This document shows, one piece after another, positions 41,745 to 52,249 of a stretch of 64,000 bases of DNA; position 1 is the stretch's first letter, and the number at the start of each line of letters is the position of its first letter. Position numbers and translations under genes: made by a program. The notes under the pieces were generated by a model. That model did not search any database, was not told the DNA's origin, and was given only the letters and a program-made list of their open reading frames with translations. Source of the stretch: Symbiodinium natans (lineage: Eukaryota; Sar; Dinophyceae; Suessiales; Symbiodiniaceae). Where the stretch lies: assembly GCA_905221605.1 (NCBI GenBank), contig CAJNDS010002786.1:62001-126000 (forward strand). Direction: 5' to 3'.

Positions 41745-43220
41745 GGACGCACGGCGCCGCCTTGTCGCCAGGACCCTGGCGCAACAGTTTGCCGAGCACT
41801 TCGAGACTGCGTGCAACCCTCGCAGTATGCCATCCGGACCCTGCCGCTCGATGACACGCGAGGGTATGCAGCAAGCCATGACGCTGCAGTCCTCGGTTGC
41901 CTCCAGTCAGTCTTGTATGCTGACGCCGGGACTGCTTTGCCGGAGACCGCGCAGGCCCGTGCGCAGCTTGCTTTGCGGCATGGTGGTTTGGGTCTGCGGA
42001 GTGCCGCCAGGCACGCGCCTGCGGCCTACTGGGCCTCCTGGGCCGACTCGCTGCGAGCCATTGCTCGGCGTGATGCCGCCCATGCTCATGAGCTCATTGC
42101 CGCCCTTGAAGCCGACTGCACGGCCCCCCCTGCCCTCGAAACCTTGCGCATTGCCCGCTCTTCCCTACAGGCCATCGGGTTCGAGCCTCCTGACTGGGCC
42201 CAGCTGCTTCAGGGTGAAGCCCCGTCCCAGCCCAATGAGGACGGATCCCTCAACCTCACCCGCGGGTGGCAGCGCCCCGCTTCCCAGGCAGTCGCCACTT
42301 ACGCGAAGCAGATTCGGCCTCCGCTGCCCTGCTGCTCTCGCAAGCCGGTCCGCATGCTGCGCGAGTTTTCGTTGCCCGCCCCACCTTGCCTGGGTTTTCC
42401 TTGGCATCGCCGCTTGTTCGCGTGCTCCTTTTGCGCAGGCTCCGCCTCCCCCTGCCCCTCACGGCTGCCAGATGTCGATGCCAAGCAAGACAAAACCCTT
42501 TTGTCGATCACCGCGCTGTGTGTCCGCGCTTAAGCGTCCTGCGCAGCACGTGCTGGCCCGCTGGAGCGAGCGGCCGCCCGGGGTCTGCAGAGAAGCAAGG
42601 GCGACGGTCGTCCTCGTCCGAGATCTCAATCTCGACCCCGTCCGTCAGGATGACAGGCGCATTGAGGCGATCGCCAACGGCCTGCCTCTGTGGGGCGGTG
42701 CCCAGGTCGCGGTTGACACCACCCTGGTCTCTCCCCTCACCGCTGCTGGTCCCCCGCGCAGGGTCAGGGGCCAAACTGCTGGTGCAGCCCTCCAGGCAGC
42801 CAGGCGGGCCAAGGAGCGCACCTACCCAGAGTTCTGCCGATGTTCTGCCGTGCCCACCGCTGCAGGCTCACCATCATTGCGCTTGAAATTGGGGGGCGCT
42901 GGAGCAATGAGGCCGCTAACTTCGTCCGCTTGCTTGCTCGCTGCCGGGCGCGGCCTCTGCCTTCACGCTGCGTTGGTCGTCCCTCATCTCCTTCGCAGCT
43001 GCGCGGACTTTCGCCGCCACTCTTCTGTCGCTCCCGCTCGGTGGCGCTGCCAACGTTGATGGGGACACCCCGCTCCTCAGCGAGGTCCTCGTGGACTCCG
43101 CCATGCCTCCCCCCATTGCCAGCCGCCTCCCGTGAAGGCTTGCGAGCCTTGCCGTTGCGCTGCACTGGGACCGCCTTGACCAGCAAAAAAAGGTGCGAGG
43201 GGGGGGGGAAAAAAAAAACA
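41745..43220 (+). mobile_element. LINE fragment, longest copy, stop and A-rich tail
   Basis: Contains YAIRTLPLDDTRGYAASHD, HGGLGLRSAARHAPAAYWA, SLQAIGFEPPDWAQLLQGEA, VRDLNLDPVRQDDRRIEAIA, ERTYPEFC, IIALEIGGRWSNEAANFVR and LLSLPLGGAANVDG to a stop near 43135, with frameshifts. An A- and G-rich tail follows at 43187-43220. 5'-truncated inside RT, as is usual for LINEs. Confidence 0.75.
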
Positions 43221-43221
43221 C

Positions 43222-43480
43222 GCCTTCTCCCGCGGGGCTGGCATTTCCGCCTATGCCTCGCGCTGGTCGGCCTCGGCCGCCCGCGCCTTCGTAGCTAGCC
43301 TCCTCGCCTTGCCTCTCTCCGGCACGGCCAATGTTGATGGCGCGGCGCCGTTGCTCAGCGACATCCTCGCTGACTCCTCCCAATCCCCGCCCCTCGCAAG
43401 CCGTATGCCCTAGGCCACTAGGTGTGCGCGACCACGTCGCCTAGGACGTTGGAAAAAGACGCGGAAAAAAACACACACAC
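43222..43480 (+). mobile_element. LINE 3' end fragment
   Basis: Starts right after the previous tail: SASAARAFVASLLALPLSG, TANVDGAAPLLSDILADSSQ and stop, then a tail ending in an A/CA run. Third family member with the same 3' end. Confidence 0.65.
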
Positions 43481-43494
43481 ACACACGCCACCTA

Positions 43495-43740
43495 CCCCAA
43501 ACTGGTGGCCGGTGGCACGCAAAGCCTATGCGTCCTCGGTTGCGAGGTGGGAGGGCGGTGGCACGAGGATCCGTGCAGCAGGCGGTCGGCCACACAGCCT
43601 TTGGACGCGCGCGGGCCCTGCCGGGGCCCGCGTTGACCGCGTCGCCGGAGCTGGATGAGGTCCTGGCCCTCCGCCTGCCGCTGCGCTGAGCGTCGGAAAC
43701 TGCTGCTGACGTACAAAGGCGTGTGGAAAAAGAACGATTG
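43495..43740 (+). mobile_element. LINE 3' end fragment, different subtype
   Basis: Frame reading HTAFGRARALPGPALTASPE then LDEVLALRLPLR and stop near 43690 resembles the end of a sister subfamily. A short A-rich stretch at 43726-43733 follows. Confidence 0.45.
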
Positions 43741-44141
43741 TAAACATGTATCCAAAGAATGTGCCCGAGCATCAGCCAACAGATGCCTTGTCTCCGCCAT
43801 GCAGGTTTTCGGGAAAGTTTCGCCAGAAGCGCAACGGGTGCCTGCCAATTTTGTTTTGTGTTGCCAGCTACATGGGAGCGACAATGTGAGAGTTAGGGAG
43901 TGCTTGGTTTGACATGTCATGCAAGGTTTTGTCTGCATGCGGTATTCGACGCGGCACACGTGGTGCGACACCCAGCAGAATTTTGTTGGTTTGTTTTTGG
44001 AAATAGTTCACAGATCTGACACATGGTCGTTCTTTTGTGTTAGTTGTCGCTTGTGGTTGCTGTCTTGGTCGTTTGCTTGATATACGTTTTGTTGTTGTGC
44101 AATCTTAGCAGAGCTACTCAGCTACTCATTCCCCACTGTCG

Positions 44142-44660
44142 TTGTTTACGTTGCTGGCTTTTCTTGTTGCGTTCGCTTCTCTTGTTCCTGTTTATTCTCT
44201 GGTTTTCGCAACTGTTGCAAGCAATTGTTATTGCTTTTCCTGGTCGCCGTTCAGGTTTCACTGCGCGGACACCATCAAGCGTAGAGGCAGTGGCAGTTTG
44301 AATCCTTGGTCTCAATTTGATGCCGCGAGCATTGGCATGTGTTTCCGGCGTCACCCCCATCAAATTCTACCAGAAGGTGTTGCGCGCGGCTTGTGGCATC
44401 GTTCGGCAGTTGTTGCCCGCGCCTTGGAAAGGGCATTCAACTTTGGCATGGTTCCTGCGCGTTGTTTGCGTATGTGGTCTTTGCCGCGCGCACGAATCAC
44501 AACATTTCGTGTAATCTTGCACATGATGCTAGGCTGTCCCTCGAGGAGGATGCGCCAGCGGTGGCCCCAGCCAAAGGTACGCAGCCGTTTACGTAGGCTT
44601 CGCCCATTGGAGCCATCAGAATTGATTTTTCATGAGGAGGCCATCGTGGCAATTTCCTGA
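44142..44660 (+). CDS. 172-codon ORF, unknown
   Basis: Hydrophobic N-terminal 40 residues, then a basic region (VARGLWHRSAVVARALERAF, FGMVPARCLRMW). No competing long frame of similar quality, but no known family. Just downstream of the LINE nest; could be element-derived. Confidence 0.25.
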   Translation: MFTLLAFLVAFASLVPVYSLVFATVASNCYCFSWSPFRFHCADTIKRRGSGSLNPWSQFDAASIGMCFRRHPHQILPEGVARGLWHRSAVVARALERAFNFGMVPARCLRMWSLPRARITTFRVILHMMLGCPSRRMRQRWPQPKVRSRLRRLRPLEPSELIFHEEAIVAIS

Positions 44661-44661
44661 C

Positions 44662-45240
44662 GTGATGTAACGGCATGCTACCGAATAAACCATCTCCTTC
44701 TTGCTTAATTATTAGATGACAGAACTCACAAGTATAGTGTTTTTGGAATGTACAAAAAAAAATCCCGTCAGCGTCATGTGCGTTTGTGGTTCCAGTGCGT
44801 GCTTTTCCAAGCAGCTCAACGTAAGAAACCCGTGTGGGTTAGGTCGTGCGCTTTAACATGAACATTTTCTCGATGACGAGGGAAAAAGGCAACGAGGACA
44901 CACATTTTCAGCGAGGCGAAAGCGGTTCAGCACGCTCCAACTTATTGTAACCGTCGGATCAAAGCTACAATGCAACTTTCAAGCATTTACTTCATTCCAT
45001 GGTCCCGACAGCAAGTTTCAGGAGGCCTGGTTGCTATGCTTCACTTTCTCCGCAAAAGCATCCAAAATACCCACATGCCTGCTATTCTCCAGTCAGCTTT
45101 TCTATTTCTAATGCGGTGTCATGTCAGCATGGTGTAGTTTTAAAGTACCAAGCCCACGCTAAACCCTAAGCACAAACCATCCCAAAACCCTGAATTTTTT
45201 CCCGAAACCCTAAACCCCCAAAACCCTCCAAATCCCTGCC
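44662..45240. other. Non-coding stretch
   Basis: No credible frame; a few degenerate CCCTAAA units at 45160-45230. Confidence 0.5.
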
Positions 45241-45259
45241 AAGTTTTGTTTCAGTTGCT

Positions 45260-45556
45260 CCCGGCAAGCCCTGACTCAAACTCTCCAGCGGGCCGGGATG
45301 TCCTGCGCCCACTGCATGTCCCCTTTAACAAGAATGCAAAACACAAAGAAAACAGACCAAGAGCCTTCATCATTTCTATCCAGACGGGGAAAATGCTGAT
45401 TTGCGAACACGGCGCCGAAAGATGTTGTAATTGCAGGAAAAAGACGGGGAATTCTTGGTTGATTTGTGTGAGCCCAAGCTATTTTTACGTCACCTGAGGC
45501 AGCGCAGCAGCGGGAACCTGTTGTGCGGCACTTACCTTTTCGACGCCACAAGTGGA
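45260..45556 (+). CDS. Two possible exons, unknown
   Basis: First piece reads RDVLRPLHVPFNKNAKHK then PRAFIISIQTGKMLICEHGA. After an AG at 45435-45436 the frame shifts to EKDGEFLVDLCEPKLFLRHL and SSGNLLCGTYLFDATS. Good protein character; family unknown. Confidence 0.35.
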
Positions 45557-45682
45557 AGAACTTGTTCTTAGCAATTTCGTATGGTTGGTTTTACATTGAG
45601 TGGCACGAAGACACGCGACAGGCGCCGTCAGCTGGTTCGGGCGACAGGTCTCCCCACCTCATTTGGAAGCTGATTGGTGGTC

Positions 45683-46048
45683 ATAGATACATAGACACAT
45701 CGATACATACATACAAAGATACATAGATAGATACATAGATACATAGATACATAGATACATAGATACATAGATACATAGATACATAGATACATAGATACAT
45801 AGATACATAGATACATAGATACATAGATACATAGATACATAGATACATAGATACATAGATACATAGATACAGAGATACATAGATACATAGATACATAGAT
45901 TCATAGATTCATAGATTCATAGATTCATAGATACATAGAGACATAGAGACATAGAGACATAGAGACATAGAGACATAGAGACATAGATACATAGATACAT
46001 AGATACATAGATACATAGATACATAGATACATAGATACATAGATATGA
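45683..46048 (+). repeat. GATACATA 8-bp minisatellite
   Basis: About 45 units, with a block of GATTCATA (45898-45930) and of GAGACATA (45936-45988) variants. Long Tyr/Met/Leu frames here are artefacts. Confidence 0.95.
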
Positions 46049-46399
46049 ATTATATATAACGGCCTCGCAGCTTCGGCAGGGCGGGGGGGAAAAGAATTAT
46101 ATATATATATATATATATACAACTATCTACAGTTATATAGTGATATGTATATGCTGCGTAGCATGCGCTGAACCAGAGCAGGCCCCGTGGTCACCTTCCA
46201 CATGAGGATGAGAGCAGGAGAACACCGAAGTCTGCTTCGCCGCAGACCCTCGGCATCGATTGGCTTTCACATCTTTCCTTGAAGGCCTTGCAGGAAAACT
46301 GTGGTAGTTCGGTTTGACAGGTACTAGTACCAGGCAATACCGTCAAGGTCGCAGTTTGTGCTACGCAGTGTGCAGCAGCGATCGGTTTTGCAGGCCAGA

Positions 46400-46470
46400 T
46401 ATGTCGCCGGCCGAAGAAGACACCACCGATGCGGAAGCCTCGCATCCTGGTGCAGGCAAGGGTCAGCAAG
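46400..46470 (+). CDS. Possible first exon
   Basis: ATG at 46400 opens MSPAEEDTTDAEASHPGAGK, acidic and short, ending near GGCAAGG. Tentative. Confidence 0.2.
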
Positions 46471-46784
46471 ATTGATCAACGGGGTCTAAGATTGAGGGTG
46501 CTCGGTTGAGTTTCTGTTGCTTTTTGTCGGTGGGGTGTTTGAAGTTTGAAGTTTCTCATCAGTGTACTGTTGCCCTGCCAGCTGCATCATCTCTGCTCTT
46601 GCCACCTGTCTCCGTTCTCAGGCAGCCCGCTGTCTCCAGAAGATGTTGCACCTGAGGCAGTTTCTCACATGCAGAAGCACCCCTTTTTTTGCAGGAGTCT
46701 TGGTGAGTTGATGGCTATAAGAGAGAGGCACCTGCCGAGCAATTGCCGTTGGCCACGGCAGCGTTCGAGCCGAAGGCGGCCACT

Positions 46785-46855
46785 GGGTTTAGGGTTTAGG
46801 GATGTTTAGGGTTTAGGGTTTACGTTTTTAGGGTTCAGGGTTGAGGGTTTAGGGT
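46785..46855 (+). repeat. TTTAGGG tract
   Basis: About nine units, some degenerate. Confidence 0.85.
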
Positions 46856-47114
46856 GGGGGAATGTGGTCGGCATCCGGTGAGCATGGTGAGCAAGCATTC
46901 AATACGAGCTATAGTTGCATGATGTGGCGTTCAGATACTACGCCATGCGCAGGGACCTGATTTGAATCGGCACAAGTCTCGAACTGTGCTGTGCCTCGCG
47001 AGGTGGTCTCCTTCGAACGTTTTCATGCTGAAAAGTTCCGGGTGTCGGCCGAACAGCTGGGGGCTATCGAAAGGCAGGCGGCTGGTTGTGATGGCTCGCT
47101 GTGACCTGCTTGGA

Positions 47115-47168
47115 ACCTAAACCCTAAACCTTAAACCCTAAACCCTGAACCCTAAACCCTAAACCCTA
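47115..47168 (-). repeat. CCCTAAA tract
   Basis: Seven units. Confidence 0.9.
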
Positions 47169-47359
47169 TTATACGTTGATGCCTGATATTCCTTGTTGAA
47201 CTGTCGTTTCTTGTGGTTTGGCTGTTGCCGGTCGCCAGGGGATGGCGCGCGCGTCCAATTAGAAAGTCATGTCGCAACGAAACAAGCGAGCTTAACAATT
47301 GATTGCGGCCGTCACTTACGTCCTGTTCAACTTTAAGGAGTCGGGTCCAGAGGTTAATC

Positions 47360-47840
47360 GATCCGGTGTTTTCAGATGCTAGGACGGGGGAGGCACTCGA
47401 TCTGTTGAAGGACCAGGATGCTCTTCAAGACTTGGGCCATTTGTTTGTTCTCCCTGATACGAAGGAAAGGCTGCTCGTCCCACAATCTAGTTTGCGTGAC
47501 TGCGTTGTTTTTCATGCTGTTGGGCCAAAGCTTGATGGGCTCCATCCGCAAGTAACAGGAGCGGGGAAAGAACTGCAACATTCTTGCCTTGCAGGGCGTG
47601 CGCAGAGCGTGGGGAGACGTATGCCTGTACCTCAGCCGGTGGCTTTATGATCACTTGGCCATCAGGATTGTTGTGGTGGCCAAGTGCGCACTTTGCGAGG
47701 TGGACCCGCAGTTTCCTCCAACTGCGGCCTCGTTATACCTCTCGGCAGAGGAGGCGCAAGACAGACCTCTGCCCAGAAAGTGTGCGGTGTCAAGCTGTCG
47801 ACAGCGGTCTGTCAGGAGCACACCTGGCAATGCTTGAGCT
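47360..47840 (+). CDS. Two possible exons, unknown
   Basis: 47375-47580 reads GEALDLLKDQDALQDLGHLF, LPDTKERLLVPQSSLRDCVV and FHAVGPKLDG. After an AG near 47593 a second frame reads AWGDVCLYLSRWLYDHLAIR then VVAKCALCEVDPQFPPTAA. Both look coding; family not recognised. Confidence 0.4.
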
Positions 47841-48361
47841 GCCACACTCACAGCAGGCCTGCTCTAGGCAAAAACTGGCTTTGTTTAGGTGCCGTACACC
47901 GGATTGACAACGCTTTCTGAGAAGACGATTGCGCTGATGTTTGTAGCAGTTGAGTAAAAAGCTTGGCACGAAGTTGGCGACGTGAAGATGAGGATGTCGA
48001 AACGAAACACTGATGCAACGACGTGAGAAGACGTGAAGACGCGGATTTCGGCACGAATACGGGAAGACGCGCACGGCGTCAACGGCGTTAGGGGTGTTAT
48101 TGTTGTGGAGAAGAAATGCATACAGTCTGAAGAAGACCTCGAAGAAGCGCAAATACCAGCCCAAGGCTATCCCCAGACAACACCGTTCGCTTACAGTACA
48201 GTTCAGGACGTCATACACAGTAGTTCAGCAGTTGCGCAGCTTACGTTTGCATTCGAACTTGCAATCTAAGCCCGTCTCAGGCTTCCACCAGTTCCGCCCT
48301 TGGCAAGCTCGCGCGAAGAAGCTGATAAGCAGGAGCAGGCAGCCAAACCACTCTCGCTTCT

Positions 48362-48452
48362 TAAACCCTAAACAACCCTAAACCACCCTAAACCATAAAC
48401 CCTAAATACTAAACCCTAAATCCTAAACCCATCTAAACCCTAAACCCTAAAC
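48362..48452 (-). repeat. CCCTAAA tract
   Basis: Loosely spaced units with extra bases. Confidence 0.85.
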
Positions 48453-48454
48453 CG

Positions 48455-48570
48455 AATGTCAGCGGAAGCAATGGCCAGATTGCAGGATTTCCGGAACAAG
48501 GTGCGCTGTCAAGGTTGTGGACAGCTTGCGCACTATGTGGTCCAGGCACTGGTCGTGAGTCGGCATGGGG
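48455..48570 (+). CDS. Possible exon with half zinc-knuckle
   Basis: ATG-led MSAEAMARLQDFRNKVRCQG continues CGQLAHYVV. The CQGCGQLAH start resembles a CCHC knuckle but its last Cys is absent unless supplied by another exon. A possible 3' exon at 48948-49017 reads IWSQLHNGNELAATMPHVDM and stop. Confidence 0.25.
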
Positions 48571-49049
48571 ACGGATTGCATTAGAGGCCAGAGTTTTTAG
48601 ACTCTCGTAATATTAGTCTCAAGGATCGTTTGGAGCTGGGTTGGTATTCCAGTGGCCACCAGCCAAAGCTCAAGAGTGTATCTTAAAGGAAGAGCAGGGA
48701 TCAAGAATTTACAACAAAATGCACGTTCTCAATGGCAGCTGGTGCTGACTCCTTGCCACCAAAGCTAAGAGCGGTTTTTTGAAGCTCCAACTTGCTTAGC
48801 AGACCATCGTGAGGTGCGATACTTCACGCGCCCAACGCAGTGGCTGAGACCTGGCCACACGTGCGAGGTCCTCCCTGTCAGCTTCCTGTTGCGTGTCAGT
48901 GACATGTGCAAACAATCGTGAACACTTGGCCTACCGTTGCAGGGCTGCCAGTTGATATGGAGCCAGCTGCACAACGGGAACGAGCTGGCCGCCACTATGC
49001 CCCATGTCGACATGTGAGGGGTTACGCATTTTGGGTGTCGGCAGCTGGG

Positions 49050-49690
49050 CAAAACCCCTAGACCCAAAACCCCCAAAAACCCCCAAACCCCCCAAAACCC
49101 CCAAAACCCCCAGACCCTAAACCCTAACCCCTATAACCCTAAGCCTAAACCCCAAACCCTGCATGGCTAGACGGGTGGCAAAGAAACCCTAAACCCTAAA
49201 CCCCCAACAGCCCATTCCAGGTGCACGCACTATCTCCGCGACTCAGTGTCTCAAGCAGCGGCCCGAGCAGCAAGGAGGAGGTGAGGAGGCGGAGGAGGAG
49301 GAGGAGGAGGAGGAGGAGGAGGAGGAGGAGGAGGAGGAGGAGGAGGAGGAGGAGGGTCAAGGGTTTGCAGGGCTTAGTGCTAAAAGCATTTAGGGTTTAG
49401 GGTTTAGGGTTTAGGGTTTCGAAGCAGTCCTGCTTGCAAAAAGGGTTTAGGTTCAAGTGCGATTGGCTTCCTCAGTCCAGGTGCAAAAACAAAGGGTTTA
49501 CCCTTGGTTTTACTTGCGGCCCACCGCCACTTTCTCCAGGTCCTCGGAACGCCGTGGAAGGTCATCCGCGAGGCATTGCATGGCAGTCTTTGAAGCAGTG
49601 GGTTGGGCTTTTTAGGGTTTCGGGTTTACGGTTTCGGGTTTAGGGTTTCGGGTTTAGGGTTTAGGGTTTTGGAGTTCGGGTTTCGAGCTG
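49050..49690. repeat. CCCCAAAA/CCCTAAA, GGA microsatellite, TTTAGGG/TTTCGGG
   Basis: 49055-49205 C-rich telomere-like; 49264-49353 GGA array; 49388-49420 TTTAGGG; 49612-49685 alternating TTTCGGG and TTTAGGG. Confidence 0.9.
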
Positions 49691-49699
49691 CTCTCTTGG

Positions 49700-50760
49700 T
49701 TATCTTGGTACCTACCTCACCAATGCCGCGCGCACCTGCTGCATCTTGATGTTCAAGAGAAGTCCGGTATGCGATGTGAAACAAGCCCTATCAAACTCCC
49801 AGCATACAGCATTCGCGACGGCACGCTTTCCAGCATATTCCGTCTCAAGTAGCACACAATCGTCTTGGTCTTTTGTCCGGAGTAGGCCCCAACAAGGAAC
49901 CCTGATTCTCCAGTTCAAGTCGTCGTGCAGCCCTACATAGATTTGAGGCAGTCCAAGCAGATCCTTATCAGATCGCTCCCCCCCTCATGGTTGCGGTGCT
50001 CGTTTTAGCGCTATGTGCATGGCTGCAGGTCAGCGGAGGCTTGATTTTCTGGAAACGATAGCTCACACCTATCGCTGGCAGATCATCTCCGCATGAGGAT
50101 CTTGCAGCAGAGACGATACAGAGCTTATTCAAGAGTTGTTGAGGCGAAGATGAGCGACCAGGTTCGGCTAGGCCCACTGCCAGCGTAGGTTCGAGGTCGT
50201 TTTGTACTGCCCAAAGCTTGGCCATGTCATGACACGGCTCAGACGAGTCTCACTAAGATGCACTTCGTTCTGGCACAATGCAGCATAATTGCCTACTGTT
50301 CCGCGAGGATCCTGGGCAAGGACCTTGAGCAGTTTCTCGATGAGGGTGCATGCTCAGGCTTGGCCGGCTTGGTATCTATCGTCTAGGCCCAGGCTGTTGA
50401 CAGAGGCAAAGCACAGGGCTTGCAGCAGTGTGAGGGATTGCTTGCCGCAGGTCCTGCAATGGTCCTGTTTGCCTCCGAGAAAACGGATCACGAATCGATC
50501 AGAGGCTTCCAGGACAACGAAATCCCTGTAGCAACTGATTGGCGCTTGCATTAGGCTGAGCTGCTGTGGTATGTTTCACCGTGTCGGCAGGAATCTGCTG
50601 ATGAGGTAGATAGCTTAGCATGTGACCTGGTTGCAGACAGTTGAGCAGCACTATTGATTCAAACTTTGGCTTCTTCGCAATATTACTTGAATATTGCTTC
50701 TCAGCCTTCTTCGATGATTCAACATCCCCTTTCTAAGGCCTGGGAATTGTCAACTGTGAC
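49700..50760. other. No assignable gene
   Basis: Short frames on both strands only; nothing conserved seen. Confidence 0.4.
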
Positions 50761-50779
50761 GACTGGCGCGTGATGTGTG

Positions 50780-50865
50780 GGGAGCACAACATTCGGCACA
50801 CTCCGACGGTGCTGCTGCATCCGCGTGGACCACGTGCCTCAGCTTTTCAACTGGCAGAAGTAGCG
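50780..50865 (+). CDS. Possible exon, unknown
   Basis: Reads EHNIRHTPTVLLHPRGPRAS then AFQLAEVA. Ends before a TACGTA-rich minisatellite. Confidence 0.2.
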
Positions 50866-50937
50866 TGAGTGCTTTGCTGTGCAGATGCTGCCACCGCCAC
50901 CTTCCCGTTGCCATTACCCTTGCCGGCACTACCGCTG

Positions 50938-51170
50938 TCACTACGCGTACTACGTACTACGTACCACGTACTACGTACCACGTACTACGTACCACGTACT
51001 ACGTACCACGTACTACGTACCACGTACTACGTACCACGTACTACGTATACTCCGTATTACGTATTACGTATACGATACGTACTACGTATACTGTATGTAC
51101 TACGTACTACTACGTACTACTACGTACTACTACGTACTACTACGCACTATCCTACGTACTAAATTACGTG
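50938..51170. repeat. TACGTACTACGTACCACG minisatellite
   Basis: Repeating 9- and 18-bp units made of self-complementary TACGTA cores; the Thr/Tyr/Val frames are artefacts. Confidence 0.9.
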
Positions 51171-51239
51171 CGACGACTGCGACTAGAACAACAATATATA
51201 TATATATATATACATATGTATCTTGTTCGTCTTGGATTG

Positions 51240-51447
51240 TCAGGTGGCGGCAGGTTTTACCGCGGGCACCACACCAGAGAAGGCTTCACGGCGGCTGTTG
51301 CAGAACCCTTAGCTTGATTCTGGAAGAGGGCCTGCCAAAGTGGATTGCCCATGCTCGTTTGCCGAGGCCAAAATGGTGGCCTTCAATGATAGGACCGAGT
51401 GGAGAGCAGAGTCGTTGATCGTCGTTCACGGCCATGTGGGCTGGGCG
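51240..51447 (+). CDS. Possible terminal exon(s)
   Basis: Reads VAAGFTAGTTPEKASRRLLQ and, in another frame from about 51340, FAEAKMVAFNDRTEWRAESL then IVVHGHVGWAAVLLQSAK and TAG. A splice between the two is likely. Unknown. Confidence 0.3.
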
Positions 51448-51749
51448 GCGGTGTTGCTGCAGAGTGCCAAGTAGGTGGCAGGTCCGTGCGAGTTCTGATG
51501 CATTTTTCCTTCCATCTTCTTTCAAGCTACCGCAACGTTGGCTGGCGATGCTATTGTTGCAAGCCATTGCTTTGGGTCATCTATTTTTTTGTTCCCAGCT
51601 TGACCCATGTTTCACACGACGATGCTCTTCTTGAGGTCCCTCAATTCCCCTGCTCTGTCTTCACGGCATCATCCGCACATGCGCTGGAGGACACTGCACG
51701 TCACTGCCAGCAACTTGAACGTCTTTTTGACAGGACCCTGTTTTCATTT

Positions 51750-52180
51750 TTGGGTTTAGGGTTTAGGGCTAGGGTCTAGGGTTTAGAGTTTAATTAAGGT
51801 TTAGGAGTTTAGGGTTTTAGGGTCTAACGGCATGTAGCGTAAAAATGCAAACGATTGGGTTCGCAGAAGCTGGCCTTCCTGAATAGGGTTTAGGGTTTAG
51901 GGTTTCAGGGTTTCAGGGTTTCAGGGTTTCAGGGTTTCAGGGTTTCAGGGTTTAGGGTTTATATAGGGTTTAGGGTTTAGGGCAACAGTGGCACACAAGC
52001 TCTTGTAGCACTGCGGAGGGCGTGATCTGACGGAAGGACGGACGCGCCCCATCAAAGTGCTGCTGTTCTCTCGACGGCAGCGCGCCCCTGTCATCTTCAA
52101 GGCCAAGTCGTCATGCGCAGACTATTTGTGTGGTTTAGGGTTTTAGGGTTTTAGGGTTTAGGGTTTAGGGTTTAGGGATG
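51750..52180 (+). repeat. Three TTTAGGG-type tracts
   Basis: 51752-51825 degenerate; 51883-51982 with six TTTCAGGG units; 52131-52178. Confidence 0.9.
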
Positions 52181-52249
52181 TTCTTCACTCTGCAATGTGG
52201 CATGGCAACACGGCTCCTACACCTAAACCCTAAACCCTAGAGTAGTAGG

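Larger units (their letters stand above)
37880..43740. mobile_element. GC-rich nest of LINE-like retroelement fragments
   Basis: Both strands carry pieces of one non-LTR-like polyprotein, mostly its C-terminal half: LRRRLRLPLP, DRRRLDLVIYGATPLGGA, RIEAIANGLPLWGGAQVAVD, HGGLGLRSAARHAPAAYWA and AALRPAAQAAWVARW. I recall these as part of a repeated retroelement family in dinoflagellate genomes. Fragments are 5'-truncated, frameshifted and in both orientations, several ending in A-rich tails (40872-40912, 43187-43220, 43452-43485). No intact element. Individual fragments are listed separately. Confidence 0.75.

Noticed and set aside
37880-43740. Host genes encoded by the long GC-rich frames
   Set aside because: Frames on both strands contain the same recurrent LINE motifs with frameshifts and A-rich tails; length is explained by GC content.
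45628-46122. Repetitive Met-Tyr-Leu-Cys-Ile frames on the minus strand
   Set aside because: Product of the GATACATA minisatellite.
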